The notes beneath the pieces were generated by a model. The model made no database searches and was not told where the DNA came from. It saw only the letters and a list, made by a program, of their open reading frames with translations. A stretch of DNA of 64,000 nucleotides from Faecalimicrobium dakarense (GTDB taxonomy: Bacteria > Bacillota > Clostridia > Peptostreptococcales > Peptostreptococcaceae), in assembly GCF_000499525.1 (NCBI RefSeq), contig NZ_HG529407.1, positions 1 to 64,000 on the forward strand, given 5' to 3'. The position numbers and the translations under genes were made by a program. Of the stretch, positions 16,219 through 25,889 are shown in pieces. Positions within the stretch are counted from its first letter, which is position 1; each line of letters opens with the position of its first letter.

Positions 16219-17595
16219 TTAGGCATTTGCTAAAGTTTGATCATGCTTTTCTTTATATTCTCTTAAGAATTTAGGTAACTCCATAGATTCCTCTGTTCCT
16301 ATAACTACATTCCATCCTGGTAAGCTATCTTCTATATCCCCTTTAAGAACAGCTACTTTACCTGGTATTATTAAATCTCTATTTTTAGTTTTATCAGCTA
16401 CACCGCACTCATTTATAAATTTAGCTATAGAATTTCCTCCAAATTTACCTGCAGCCCATGCTGTAAGAACTGAGTATCCACCAGCATCTGGTATAACTAA
16501 CCAAGTTGGTACTTTAGATCTTTCTATTTCTCCAGCTATTATGAAGTAAGTTAATGCAAAGTCAACAGTAACTAATACTGGTGAATTTTCATCTGGATTA
16601 TTTATTGGATATATCTTAGTTTCAACTCTCATTGGTCTTTGTGGGTCAGTGAATATATTTTGTCTTAGAGCAAATAATGGTAATGCTTTTGAATAATTTA
16701 TATCATCTAATACTATTATTGATCCGTATTTTATAGTAAACATTGATGATAAAGCAACTTCCATATTTGGATTTTTATCTGATAATTTATTTGCAAATAC
16801 TATTGAAGGGTATCCAAATGTTCTATCTTGTTCTTTAAGTGCTATTCTTCTAACTTGAACTGCATTAGTAAATGTATCTTTTATGCTATCTCCAGTTACA
16901 TCTAGTATTAATTCTTTATATCCTGCCTTTTGAACTGATTCAACTGTAGAATATAATTCTTCTAAGCTAGATGCTTTAACTCCTAGAGGTAATTTATCTC
17001 CTTTAACTACTTCTATCATTTCTTTGTAGTTATCTTTATTTGCACCATATAATACTGGCTTTTTATCCTTTAATATTTCAACAGCCTCTTTAGCTACAGC
17101 TGGATCTTCACAATTTATTATGTATGCTAATTCTAATCCACTATCTTTAACTTTGTTTATTAGCTTTAAGAATCCATCTTTATTTTCGAAGTATTCTAAA
17201 AGAGCCATTTCAACTTTCATTTCTTCGCCTATTCTTATATAGTTAACATTTCTTATATTGTTTATTTTTGCATCTATTTCTTCATCAGTCATGCATTCAC
17301 AAAAATCTACTGCGAATCTATTTCTATTTACTAAAGTTTTTTCATGTCTAAATAATACAGTTTCTGCTCCTACTTCGTATTCAGCAGCTCCCGTTCCTAT
17401 TTTTAAACCTTTCATTAAAGGTGCTGTTGCCTCTGATAATTGCGCTATAGCATCATCTGACATATGTGGACACTTGCTAACTTCTATCGCTCCTGAAGCA
17501 ACCTTCATACTGAAGGCCATACAAGTTGGAAATCCACAATCCTTACAGTTTTTCTTTGGTGTTAATTTAAATATATCTAAAGCTTTTAGTGCCAT
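16219..17595 (-). CDS. acsC: Corrinoid/iron-sulfur protein large subunit
   Basis: Large subunit of the methyl carrier between AcsE and acetyl-CoA synthase. The 458-residue protein starts with the 4Fe-4S domain C17-x2-C20-x4-C25-x16-C42, which reduces the corrinoid. A TIM barrel and a C-terminal corrinoid-contacting domain (VIPDAGGYSVLTAWAAGKFGG) follow. It forms a heterodimer with AcsD, encoded immediately upstream (28-base gap). The ribosome site is TAGGGGGAT. Confidence 0.95.
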   Translation of the reverse strand: MALKALDIFKLTPKKNCKDCGFPTCMAFSMKVASGAIEVSKCPHMSDDAIAQLSEATAPLMKGLKIGTGAAEYEVGAETVLFRHEKTLVNRNRFAVDFCECMTDEEIDAKINNIRNVNYIRIGEEMKVEMALLEYFENKDGFLKLINKVKDSGLELAYIINCEDPAVAKEAVEILKDKKPVLYGANKDNYKEMIEVVKGDKLPLGVKASSLEELYSTVESVQKAGYKELILDVTGDSIKDTFTNAVQVRRIALKEQDRTFGYPSIVFANKLSDKNPNMEVALSSMFTIKYGSIIVLDDINYSKALPLFALRQNIFTDPQRPMRVETKIYPINNPDENSPVLVTVDFALTYFIIAGEIERSKVPTWLVIPDAGGYSVLTAWAAGKFGGNSIAKFINECGVADKTKNRDLIIPGKVAVLKGDIEDSLPGWNVVIGTEESMELPKFLREYKEKHDQTLANA

Positions 17596-17623
17596 TATTT
17601 TATCCCCCTAACCCTACAATTTA

Positions 17624-18568
17624 TTAAGCTAACGCATTAACTAATTCTTTTACAGTTTCTATTGATTTTGGATGACGAAGTATAACCGCATTTGCTCCTC
17701 CAACTAGTGAACTTACAGCAGTTGAAATTTCCATATTTATACCTCTTTCTTCTACGCATCCCCAAGCTGGTTCATCTTCCTCGCTTGCTATAGACTCTTT
17801 AACATGCCATACTTCAGATGACACTGGAGTTATTATTGGCATTTGTAATGTTTTATCATTTTGACCAAATGCAGCAAGTCTAATTCTATCCATAGTAGAT
17901 GCAACATATTCATACCCATAACCAACAGCAGAACATCCAACGTTCATAACTATACTTTCAGACTTAACGCCTAATTGAGTTAATAATACGTTTAATTGTT
18001 TAGCTAGGTTTATATCAACAGAAGATTCAGCTGAAACTTTATGGCTGTATGCCATAGCTGCTGCTGCACCTACTGCTTTATAGTTTTCTTCAGTAGCTGA
18101 TAAGAACAGACAGTTATGTCCGTCTACTGCTTGAGCTACTTTTTCAAATAATTTTCCATCTTTATCGTGGTTTCCGCATCCTGATATAACTACAGGGATA
18201 CTAACTGCTTCAACTACTTTTTTAGCATTTTCAGCACATTCTTCTACAGATTTATCTAATCCATTTGGATCTGCACTTTCTAATTTTAAACATATGAAGT
18301 CTGCCTCTGTATTTTCTTCTACATACTTAGCCCACTTAACAGGACAATCACAAACATCTTTATATATATCTTTAATTGAAGATATCCATGATTCTGGATA
18401 AGTATCAGATATTTCAATTCCTACTTTTTGAATATTTCCAGTATCTCCATCAAAACTATAAAATGGAAGAGTACTTTCTCCACCTATTTTTATTGCTTTT
18501 TCTCCTGTTCCTATTTCTACTTCTGATATCTTACCAGAATACTTTTGAACAGACATCTTGAATGCCAT
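17624..18568 (-). CDS. acsD: Corrinoid/iron-sulfur protein small subunit
   Basis: Small subunit of the corrinoid/iron-sulphur protein, a 314-residue TIM-barrel partner of AcsC that helps hold the corrinoid at the subunit interface. It is recognised from SGKISEVEIGTGEKAIKIGG at the start, the VVISGCGNHDKDGKLFE strand and the ending EERGINMEISTAVSSLVGGA. Adjacent to acsC in the usual acsD-acsC-acsE-acsB order. The ribosome site is AAGGGGGAAA. Confidence 0.95.
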   Translation of the reverse strand: MAFKMSVQKYSGKISEVEIGTGEKAIKIGGESTLPFYSFDGDTGNIQKVGIEISDTYPESWISSIKDIYKDVCDCPVKWAKYVEENTEADFICLKLESADPNGLDKSVEECAENAKKVVEAVSIPVVISGCGNHDKDGKLFEKVAQAVDGHNCLFLSATEENYKAVGAAAAMAYSHKVSAESSVDINLAKQLNVLLTQLGVKSESIVMNVGCSAVGYGYEYVASTMDRIRLAAFGQNDKTLQMPIITPVSSEVWHVKESIASEEDEPAWGCVEERGINMEISTAVSSLVGGANAVILRHPKSIETVKELVNALA

Positions 18569-18587
18569 ATGTTTTTCCCCCTTAAAC

Positions 18588-19358
18588 CTATTTTAATTCT
18601 AACTTAGACATTATATCTCTTACTGCTGTTTTAGCTTCTGAATCTTCAGGTAACTGAACTAATGGTATTCCTGAAGAATCATATTCATATATTAAATTAT
18701 CTAAAGGCACAACACCTATAAGATCTAATTTATGCTTTTCAATTTCTTCGCATACACCTTTATTTAGTACTCCATTTGGTACTTTGTTAACTATTAATAG
18801 TATTTCTCCTACGCTTAATTTAAGCTCTCTAGCTAGATCCCTAATTCTAGCTACTGCCTGAATACTACGTCTTGAACAATCACTAACTAATAGTAATTTA
18901 TCTATATGTTTAGTTGTTTTTCTGCTTAAATGCTCCATTCCAGCTTCATTGTCTATAACTAAGTATTCGTATGCATCTGATAGTTTATCAGTTTGTTCTC
19001 TTAGTATTCCATTTACATAGCAGTAACATCCTTCACCTTCAGATCTTCCCATTACCATTAAGTCATATCCATCGCCTTCAGCTAAACAAGTATTTAATCT
19101 ATATTGTAAATACTGAGCTTTAGTCATACCTCCAGGAAATGCATTACCTTGCTTTTCTCTTTGGCTTACTTCTTCTCTTATTTCACCTATAGTCGATTCT
19201 ACCTCTATACCTAATACTTCATTTATGTTAGCATTAGCATCTGCATCTACAACTAATACTGTTCCCTTGTTATTCTTTGTAAGATTATTAATTAAAAGCC
19301 CTGTAAGACTTGTCTTACCAGTTCCACCTTTTCCTGCAACAGCTATATTATATCCCAT
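18588..19358 (-). CDS. CooC/AcsF-type nickel-insertion ATPase (acs-proximal copy)
   Basis: MinD-like P-loop ATPase of the CooC/AcsF family, which loads nickel into CO dehydrogenase or acetyl-CoA synthase. The 256-residue protein has the deviant Walker A KGGTGKTS (10-17) and the CXC metal motif C111-Y-C113. It lies just upstream of acsD and apart from the cooS-adjacent copy (25890-26675). I therefore infer, but cannot show, that this copy serves AcsB and the other serves CooS. The two proteins are clearly diverged, not a recent duplication. Confidence 0.88.
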   Translation of the reverse strand: MGYNIAVAGKGGTGKTSLTGLLINNLTKNNKGTVLVVDADANANINEVLGIEVESTIGEIREEVSQREKQGNAFPGGMTKAQYLQYRLNTCLAEGDGYDLMVMGRSEGEGCYCYVNGILREQTDKLSDAYEYLVIDNEAGMEHLSRKTTKHIDKLLLVSDCSRRSIQAVARIRDLARELKLSVGEILLIVNKVPNGVLNKGVCEEIEKHKLDLIGVVPLDNLIYEYDSSGIPLVQLPEDSEAKTAVRDIMSKLELK

Positions 19359-19418
19359 ATTAAGATTTCCCCCTTTGTTTAGTCAAAACAGAGCTTTCAA
19401 AATTCACTCTGCTTTTTT

Positions 19419-20810
19419 CTATGCTTTTGCTAATTTAGGAGCTGCATGAACACATTCCCCATGAACATCATGAAGAGCTTCCATTATGCCCTCAGATAAT
19501 GTTGGGTGTGCATGTATTACATCTCCTACTTGTTCTACTGTTAATCCTAAGTGAACAGCAAGTGATAATTCTGTTAATAAATCTGTCGCATGAGGTCCAA
19601 CTATTGAAGCCCCTATTATTTTGTCATTTTTGTCTGCTAATATTTTGATAAATCCTTGGAAATGTCCTATGGCTTGAGCCTTACCTAGTGCTCTAAAATC
19701 GAATTGTCCTACATGATACTCTTGTGCTTGAGCTTGAAGTTCTTTTTCTGTTTTACCTACTGCCGCCACTTCTGGTTCAGTATATACACATCTTGGTATA
19801 GCAGTATAGTTAACTGTTTTAGATTTACCTAAAGCATTTTCTACTGCCACTATCCCTTCTTTTGAAGCAACATGTGCTAAGAATGGAGTATTTATTAAAT
19901 CTCCAATTGCATATATTCCTTCTATATTCGTTTCAAGATTTTCATTAACTATTATTTTGCCTCTTTCCATTTCTATTCCTAGTTCTTCTACCCCAGAATT
20001 TGAAAGGTTTGGTTTTCTACCAACAGCAACTAACCCATATTGAGCTTTAACTTGTTTTCCATTTGAAAGTGTTGCAACCACTGCATTGCCAACAACTTCA
20101 CAAGCCTGAACACCAATACCTGTTAATACTTTAATTTTATCCTTTTTAAACTGTCTCTGCAACTGTTTTGCTACATCTTTATCTTCAAAAGGTAATAATT
20201 GTTCATTCATTTCAACTATTGTTACTTCAGTTCCTAGACTTCTTAAGAATTGGCCTATTTCACAGCCTATAACTCCTCCACCAACTATTAAAACTGACTC
20301 AGGAAGTTCTTTTAATCCTAGAACCTCATCACTAGTGATTACAACTTCGCCATCATATGGAAACATTGGTGGTACTATTGGAACTGAACCATTAGCTAAA
20401 ATTATTTTATCAGCATTTATTATCTCTTTAGTTCCATCTTCTTTAGTAACTTCTATATTATTTTTATCTAATAATTTTCCAAATCCATTAACTAAGTTTA
20501 TCCCTCTTTTTTCAAATAAGAATTCTATTCCAGTTATTAGTTGGTTAACTATCTTATCTTTTCTATTCATTATGGCTGAAAAATCAGCTTTAACTTCTCC
20601 ATCTATATTTATTCCAAAATCTTTTGCTTCTTTTATATTCATTAACATTGAAGAAGATGCAAGTAGTGCTTTAGTTGGAATACATCCTACATTTAAGCAA
20701 GTACCTCCTACCCTTCTTTTTTCTATAACTGTTACATCAGCTCCAAGCATTGCTGCTTTTAAAGCTGCAACATATCCTCCTGGACCTCCACCAATAACTG
20801 CTATCTTCAT
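19419..20810 (-). CDS. lpdA: Dihydrolipoyl dehydrogenase
   Basis: FAD- and NAD-dependent reoxidation of dihydrolipoyl groups, the L protein of the glycine cleavage system. The 463-residue protein begins with the GGGPGG FAD fold (7-12) and has the redox disulphide GGTCLNVGCIPTK (C38, C43), an NAD fold (IVGGGVIGCEIG) and the C-terminal HAHPTLSEG catalytic histidine. It has no attached lipoyl domain. It is placed between metF and the acs genes, consistent with GcvH as its partner. The ribosome site is GGGGGAAAA. Confidence 0.93.
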   Translation of the reverse strand: MKIAVIGGGPGGYVAALKAAMLGADVTVIEKRRVGGTCLNVGCIPTKALLASSSMLMNIKEAKDFGINIDGEVKADFSAIMNRKDKIVNQLITGIEFLFEKRGINLVNGFGKLLDKNNIEVTKEDGTKEIINADKIILANGSVPIVPPMFPYDGEVVITSDEVLGLKELPESVLIVGGGVIGCEIGQFLRSLGTEVTIVEMNEQLLPFEDKDVAKQLQRQFKKDKIKVLTGIGVQACEVVGNAVVATLSNGKQVKAQYGLVAVGRKPNLSNSGVEELGIEMERGKIIVNENLETNIEGIYAIGDLINTPFLAHVASKEGIVAVENALGKSKTVNYTAIPRCVYTEPEVAAVGKTEKELQAQAQEYHVGQFDFRALGKAQAIGHFQGFIKILADKNDKIIGASIVGPHATDLLTELSLAVHLGLTVEQVGDVIHAHPTLSEGIMEALHDVHGECVHAAPKLAKA

Positions 20811-20851
20811 TTAGTTTTCCCCCATATTAAATTAATCAGTAGAACTTAATT

Positions 20852-21733
20852 TTATAACTGTGCAGCATCTAATATTGATGGAACATTTTCTTCTGCTCCT
20901 ATCGCCATTATATGTACACCATCACATAAATCCTCATCTATTAATTGTCTTATAAATTCTCCTGCCATCTTTATACCTTCAGATACCCAGTTTTCTTTTC
21001 CAGCTGCTCTTAATCTTTCTATTTGATCATCTGGAACAAATATACCCGGTACATTTGCAGTCATAAATTTAGCCATTCCTGGAGATTTTAAAGGAACTAT
21101 ACCAGCTAATACTTTACAATCCATATCTTTTGTTGCTTTTCTAAATGATCTCATTGTTTCTATATCATAAACTGCTTGAGTTTGGAAGAACTTAGCTCCA
21201 GCATTTATTTTCTTTTGCATTTTCATTAATTGTATTTCTATTGGAGCATATTCTGGAGTTACTGATGCTCCTAAATAAAAATCTGGTGATCCTTTTAATT
21301 CATTACCAACTAAATCTTTTCCTGACTTTAGTGTTTCAGCTGTTTGAAGTATTCCTATACAATCTAAATCAAATACACCTTTAGCTTGCGGATGGTCTCC
21401 TACAACTGTATGATCTCCTGTTAAAGCTAGCATATTATTTATTCCAAATACACCTGCTGATAACATTTCACCTTGTATTGCTATCCTATTTCTATCTCTA
21501 CCAGTCATTTGTAAAACTGGCTCTAATCCAACATCTTGTAATAATTTACATGTAGCAAGAGAAGTTGTTCTCATTACTGCAGATTGGAAATCTGTTACAT
21601 TTGCTGCATGTACCCTTCCTACTAATGGTTTAGCACACTCTAATAAATGAGAAAGATCTGTTCCCTTTGGAGGTGCCATTTCTGTAGTAACTGCAAATTT
21701 TCCACTTTCTAATGTTTGTTTTAGTAAGCTCAT
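20852..21733 (-). CDS. metF: 5,10-methylenetetrahydrofolate reductase
   Basis: Reduces methylene-THF to methyl-THF, the last methyl-branch step before AcsE. The 293-residue FAD-binding TIM barrel opens with FAVTTEMAPPKGTD and contains NMLALTGDH and KFFQTQAVYD, typical of MetF. It follows metV by 34 bases; the MetV-MetF pair forms the acetogen-type reductase. The electron donor partner (for example RnfC2 or an NADH module) is not in the window. Confidence 0.93.
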   Translation of the reverse strand: MSLLKQTLESGKFAVTTEMAPPKGTDLSHLLECAKPLVGRVHAANVTDFQSAVMRTTSLATCKLLQDVGLEPVLQMTGRDRNRIAIQGEMLSAGVFGINNMLALTGDHTVVGDHPQAKGVFDLDCIGILQTAETLKSGKDLVGNELKGSPDFYLGASVTPEYAPIEIQLMKMQKKINAGAKFFQTQAVYDIETMRSFRKATKDMDCKVLAGIVPLKSPGMAKFMTANVPGIFVPDDQIERLRAAGKENWVSEGIKMAGEFIRQLIDEDLCDGVHIMAIGAEENVPSILDAAQL

Positions 21734-21767
21734 AAAAAAATCCCCCTTTTTAACCTTTTAAAAGCTC

Positions 21768-22442
21768 TTAAGCATTAGTTGCTGCTTCTTCTTTTTTCTT
21801 TAAACTTAAAGTTCTTGGATTATTTTGTTTAGAATAATCTTTCATAGGTCTTATTTCTAATAAATTTTCCAATTGGTCTATGTCATTTAATCTTTCATAT
21901 ATTTTTATCCAAGCACATTCATTTTCTGGACTTACTTCACATTTACCATTTTTAGCTCCACCACATGCACCATTTATTAATCCTTTAGCACACATAGTTA
22001 CTGGACATATTCCTCCTGTCCATCCAAGTTCACATTCTCCACAAGCTTTACAAGCTTCTTCGAATTCTCCAACTCTCTTTGTTTCCCCGATAAACATAGT
22101 GTTGTTTCCTGGATATACAGGTGTTTTCTTTAAGTTTTTAACTATAGTTTGTGTTCCATCTCCACATGCTAAAGATAAAACAGCATCTGCTTCTTTTAAT
22201 TCTTCTTTTAAAGCTTTTAGATCTTTTTTAGATTTTAATAGGTTACATGCTGGATCTAATATTGTATACCCTAAAACTGTTTTTCCTTCAGCTTCTAAAT
22301 CTTCTTTCATCTTAACAACTTCTTCTTCTCCACCACTTTTACATGTAGCCGCACATTGATTACATCCAACTAAAACTACCTTTTCAGCATTTTTCAAAAA
22401 TCCTAATACTTCTTCCATTGGTTTCTTTTCAGAAATTATCAT
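21768..22442 (-). CDS. metV: Methylenetetrahydrofolate reductase zinc-finger subunit MetV
   Basis: A 224-residue cysteine-rich partner of MetF. Visible clusters are GCNQCAATC near residue 26 and a dense CKACGECELGW...CPVTMC...CGGAKNGKC region in the middle, which hold iron-sulphur or zinc sites. The order folD-metV-metF is that of C. difficile and acetogens. The ribosome site is a run of G just before ATG. The name follows the acetogen literature; the fold was recognised by these Cys patterns. Confidence 0.88.
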   Translation of the reverse strand: MIISEKKPMEEVLGFLKNAEKVVLVGCNQCAATCKSGGEEEVVKMKEDLEAEGKTVLGYTILDPACNLLKSKKDLKALKEELKEADAVLSLACGDGTQTIVKNLKKTPVYPGNNTMFIGETKRVGEFEEACKACGECELGWTGGICPVTMCAKGLINGACGGAKNGKCEVSPENECAWIKIYERLNDIDQLENLLEIRPMKDYSKQNNPRTLSLKKKEEAATNA

Positions 22443-22468
22443 CTCTATTCCCCCCCTATAGCATCTAT

Positions 22469-23341
22469 TTATTTGTTATTTTGTAACTTACATGCTTTAA
22501 CTACATGTTTTGCAAGTATTGATGTAGTTACAGAACCTACACCTGCAGGAACCGGAGTTATCATAGATGCTTTTTCAACTACTGCATTAGTATCAACATC
22601 ACCACATAATTTACCATCTTCATCAACATTTATACCAACATCTATAACTACTGCACCTTGTTTTACAAAGTCAGCTTTTACCATTTTAGCTCTACCTACA
22701 GCTGCTACTAATACATCTGCTTCAGATGTTACATTTGCTAAATCTTTTGTTCTAGAGTGACATATAGTTACTGTAGCATTTTCATTTAGTAAAAGCATTG
22801 CAGCTGGCTTTCCTACTACCATACTTCTTCCTAAAACTGCTACCTTAGCTCCATTTAAATTAACATCATAATGCTTTAATATTTCAACTACTGCTGTTGG
22901 TGTACATGGAGGGAATCCTGTAGTATCTCCTTCCATAACCTTAGCAGTGTTTATTGGACTAAAGCTATCTACATCTTTCTCTGGAGATATAACATATTTT
23001 ATTTCTTCTTCGTTTAATTGTTTAGGAAGAGGTCTAAAACATAGTATTCCGTGAACATTTTTATCATTATTTAATTTAGTTAATTCATTTATGTATTCTT
23101 CTTGAGTTATATCCTCTTTAAGCTCTAAAACTTCAGTTTGTATTCCTATAGTTTCACATCTCTTTAATGCTCCTCTTTCATAAGCTAAATCGTCTCCTCT
23201 AGATCCAACTCTAACTATAGTTAACTTAGGATTTATACCCTCTTTTACTAATTCATTAACTTCGTTTATTAAATTTTCACTTATTTTATCAGCCACTGGC
23301 TTACCTTTTATTATTTGACCGTTAGTTGCAACTACTTCCAT
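22469..23341 (-). CDS. folD: Methylenetetrahydrofolate dehydrogenase/cyclohydrolase
   Basis: Bifunctional enzyme for methenyl-/methylene-THF interconversion. The protein (290 residues from ATG) has the folate-site lysine and tyrosine region (GSRGDDLAYERGALKRC), the GILCFRPLPKQL block and the NAD(P) fold VLGRSMVVGKPAAMLL. A TTG at 23347 could extend it by two residues, but the ATG at 23341 lies at the better distance from the GGGGGG site. With a dedicated cyclohydrolase gene (fchA) next door, FolD may act mainly as the dehydrogenase. Confidence 0.93.
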   Translation of the reverse strand: MEVVATNGQIIKGKPVADKISENLINEVNELVKEGINPKLTIVRVGSRGDDLAYERGALKRCETIGIQTEVLELKEDITQEEYINELTKLNNDKNVHGILCFRPLPKQLNEEEIKYVISPEKDVDSFSPINTAKVMEGDTTGFPPCTPTAVVEILKHYDVNLNGAKVAVLGRSMVVGKPAAMLLLNENATVTICHSRTKDLANVTSEADVLVAAVGRAKMVKADFVKQGAVVIDVGINVDEDGKLCGDVDTNAVVEKASMITPVPAGVGSVTTSILAKHVVKACKLQNNK

Positions 23342-23378
23342 ATTCAATTGCCCCCCTGTATATATTTTTATTTTCTAT

Positions 23379-24011
23379 TTATTTTCCTAGTGCTATTTCA
23401 ACCTTAGCATATACTTCATCGCATATTCTAACGCCTTCTTTAACTAGTTCATCTACTTCATTTTTTACTTTATTAACATACTCTTCATCTTTTATAGAGT
23501 TTATATTGATAACTACATTTAATTGACCACTAAGTATAGCAGCTCTTAAACATTGAACTCCTACTCCTACATCACTTATAGCAAGTTTTGATCCTTTATC
23601 AACTAAATCTTCATGAAGTTTTATAGCTTTGAAACATACTCTAACTATGCTTATAGGTACTTCACAAGCTACTTTTAAAGCTTTTTCCATAGTTTCTTCT
23701 TTTATTTTTATTTCTTCCTCTGTGCTTTTAGGAAGTCCGTAAGCTTTTGAAAGAGGTAAGAAGCACTCTGCATCTTTATCTATCATTTCTAATAAATCTT
23801 TTTCTATTTTTCCTGCTTTATTTAATATTTCTTTTACGCTTTCTTCGTATTCAGCATACTTTTTCTTTCCTATAGTTAAGTTACATACCATGCTTCCTAG
23901 AGCCATTCCTATAGCACCTACTAGTGCCGCTGCTCCACCTCCACCTGGTACTGCTGATTTAGAAGCTAACACATCTACAAATTCTACACATGTTTTTTCT
24001 GCTATTTTCAT
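23379..24011 (-). CDS. fchA: Methenyltetrahydrofolate cyclohydrolase (FTCD-C family)
   Basis: A 210-residue all-helical formiminotransferase-cyclodeaminase C-terminal domain protein, used in acetogens as a methenyl-THF cyclohydrolase. It is recognised from the glycine-rich SAVPGGGGAAALVGAIG (about residues 15-31) and the MVCNLTIGKKKYAE block. It lies between fhs and folD, in metabolic order. A stable hairpin separates it from fhs. The ribosome site is AGGGGGAAAA. Confidence 0.92.
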   Translation of the reverse strand: MKIAEKTCVEFVDVLASKSAVPGGGGAAALVGAIGMALGSMVCNLTIGKKKYAEYEESVKEILNKAGKIEKDLLEMIDKDAECFLPLSKAYGLPKSTEEEIKIKEETMEKALKVACEVPISIVRVCFKAIKLHEDLVDKGSKLAISDVGVGVQCLRAAILSGQLNVVININSIKDEEYVNKVKNEVDELVKEGVRICDEVYAKVEIALGK

Positions 24012-24048
24012 TATTTTCCCCCTAGTTTATATAAGGTTAATTATGTAT

Positions 24049-24079
24049 CAGATAGTGTGCAAAAACTGCACACTATCTG
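24049..24079 (-). other. Strong hairpin without U-tract between fhs and fchA
   Basis: A perfect 13-bp stem (24049-24061 with 24067-24079) with loop AAAAC when read on the plus strand. It is GC-richer than its surroundings. No T run follows on the minus strand, so it is more likely an mRNA-stabilising or processing structure than a terminator. Confidence 0.7.
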
Positions 24080-24109
24080 CTTATATTCTGTTTTTATATT
24101 TTTTATTTT

Positions 24110-25789
24110 CTAGAATAATCCTGCTATTACTCCATTTTCATCAACGTCTATTTTTTCAGCTGCTGGAACTTTTGGAAGCCCTGGCATCTTCATTATTTCT
24201 CCAGTAAGAGCAACTATAAATCCAGCACCTGCTGAAACTGTTGCCTGTCTTACAGTTATTCTAAATCCTGTTGGTCTTCCTAATTTAGTTTGATCGTCAG
24301 TTAAAGAATATTGAGTTTTAGCCATACAAATTGGCATATCTCCAAATCCTAATTGCTCTAACTTATCAATTTCTTTTGCTGCTTGAGGTGTAAAGTCTAC
24401 ACCATCAGCTCCATATATCTTAGTAGCTATAGCTTCTATTTTTTCTCTTATAGTTAAATCATCTTCATAACAGAATCTAAAGCTATTTTCTTCTTCATCT
24501 ATTAATCTTATAACTTCTTTAGCTACTGCTATTCCACCTTCTCCACCCTTTGCCCAAACTTCAGAAAGTGCAACGTTAACTCCTAACTCCTTACACTTAT
24601 CTTCAACAAGTTTAAGCTCAGCTTCTGTATCAAGTGGGAATCTATTTATAGCAACAACTGCGGGTAATCCAAATACTTTAGTTATGTTTTCAACATGCTT
24701 TAATAAGTTTGGAAGTCCTGCTTCTAAAGCTTCTAGGTTTTCTTCATTTAAATCATTCTTAGCTACTCCACCGTTGTATTTTAATGCTCTTACAGTAGCA
24801 ACTATTATAACTGCATCTGGTTTTAAATCAGCCATTCTACATTTAATATCTAAGAATTTTTCAGCTCCTAAGTCAGCTCCAAATCCTCCTTCAGTTACTA
24901 CGTAGTCAGCAAAATGCATTGCCATTCTTGTAGCTATTACAGAGTTACATCCATGAGCTATATTTGCAAATGGTCCACCATGAACGAATGATGGAGTTCC
25001 CTCTAATGTTTGAACTAAGTTTGGCTTTAATGCATCTTTAAGTAAAGCTGCCATAGCTCCATTAGCTTTAAGCTGAGCTGCTGTTACAGGCTCTCCTCTA
25101 AAGTTATATGCAACTATTATTCTACCTAATCTATTTTTTAAATCTGATATATCACTAGCTAAGCAAAATGCTGCCATTACTTCAGATGCAACTGTTATAT
25201 CAAACCCATCTTCTCTTACAACACCATCTGCTCTTTTACCTAATCCATCAACGACATTTCTTAATTGTCTGTCGTTCATATCTACACATCTTCTCCACGT
25301 TACTTGTCTTGTATCTATTTGAAGTTCATTTCCTTGATGAATATGATTATCTAACATTGCTGCTAGTAAGTTATTTGCTGCACCTATTGCATGGAAGTCA
25401 CCTGTAAAGTGTAAGTTTATATCTTCCATAGGAACAACCTGAGCATATCCTCCACCGGCTGCTCCACCTTTAACACCGAATACTGGTCCTAATGATGGCT
25501 CTCTTAAAGCAACTAATACATTTTTCCCTAGTTTTGCTAATCCATCTGCAACTCCTATTGTAGTAGTTGTTTTACCTTCTCCTGCTGGAGTTGGGTTTAT
25601 AGCTGTAGTTAATATTAGCTTAGATTTTTTACCTCCATTATCTCTCTTTAATAGATTGTAATCTACCTTAGCCTTATATTTACCATATAGTTCTATATCA
25701 TCTTCGCCTAAACCTAATTTTTTTGCTATCTCTCTTATATCTTTTGGTTTTGCCTCTTGAGCTATTTCTATATCAGATTTGAATCCCAT
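24110..25789 (-). CDS. fhs: Formate--tetrahydrofolate ligase
   Basis: ATP-dependent activation of formate to 10-formyl-THF, the entry to the methyl branch. The 559-residue protein carries the P-loop [12 protein letters not shown] (about 67-78), the FTGDFHAI strand, and the conserved [10 protein letters not shown] and [10 protein letters not shown] segments. The length matches the family (about 557). The start has a TTGGAGGAGA site. It is followed by a stable hairpin and fchA, and preceded by cooC after about 100 bases with no clear terminator. Confidence 0.97.
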   Translation of the reverse strand: MGFKSDIEIAQEAKPKDIREIAKKLGLGEDDIELYGKYKAKVDYNLLKRDNGGKKSKLILTTAINPTPAGEGKTTTTIGVADGLAKLGKNVLVALREPSLGPVFGVKGGAAGGGYAQVVPMEDINLHFTGDFHAIGAANNLLAAMLDNHIHQGNELQIDTRQVTWRRCVDMNDRQLRNVVDGLGKRADGVVREDGFDITVASEVMAAFCLASDISDLKNRLGRIIVAYNFRGEPVTAAQLKANGAMAALLKDALKPNLVQTLEGTPSFVHGGPFANIAHGCNSVIATRMAMHFADYVVTEGGFGADLGAEKFLDIKCRMADLKPDAVIIVATVRALKYNGGVAKNDLNEENLEALEAGLPNLLKHVENITKVFGLPAVVAINRFPLDTEAELKLVEDKCKELGVNVALSEVWAKGGEGGIAVAKEVIRLIDEEENSFRFCYEDDLTIREKIEAIATKIYGADGVDFTPQAAKEIDKLEQLGFGDMPICMAKTQYSLTDDQTKLGRPTGFRITVRQATVSAGAGFIVALTGEIMKMPGLPKVPAAEKIDVDENGVIAGLF

Positions 25790-25889
25790 AACTAAATCTC
25801 CTCCAAAAAAAATATTTTTGCAAAATTATGTATATCTAAAGTATTTTCCTAATAAAGAACATAGATATCTAATCTTGCAATAGCCTACA

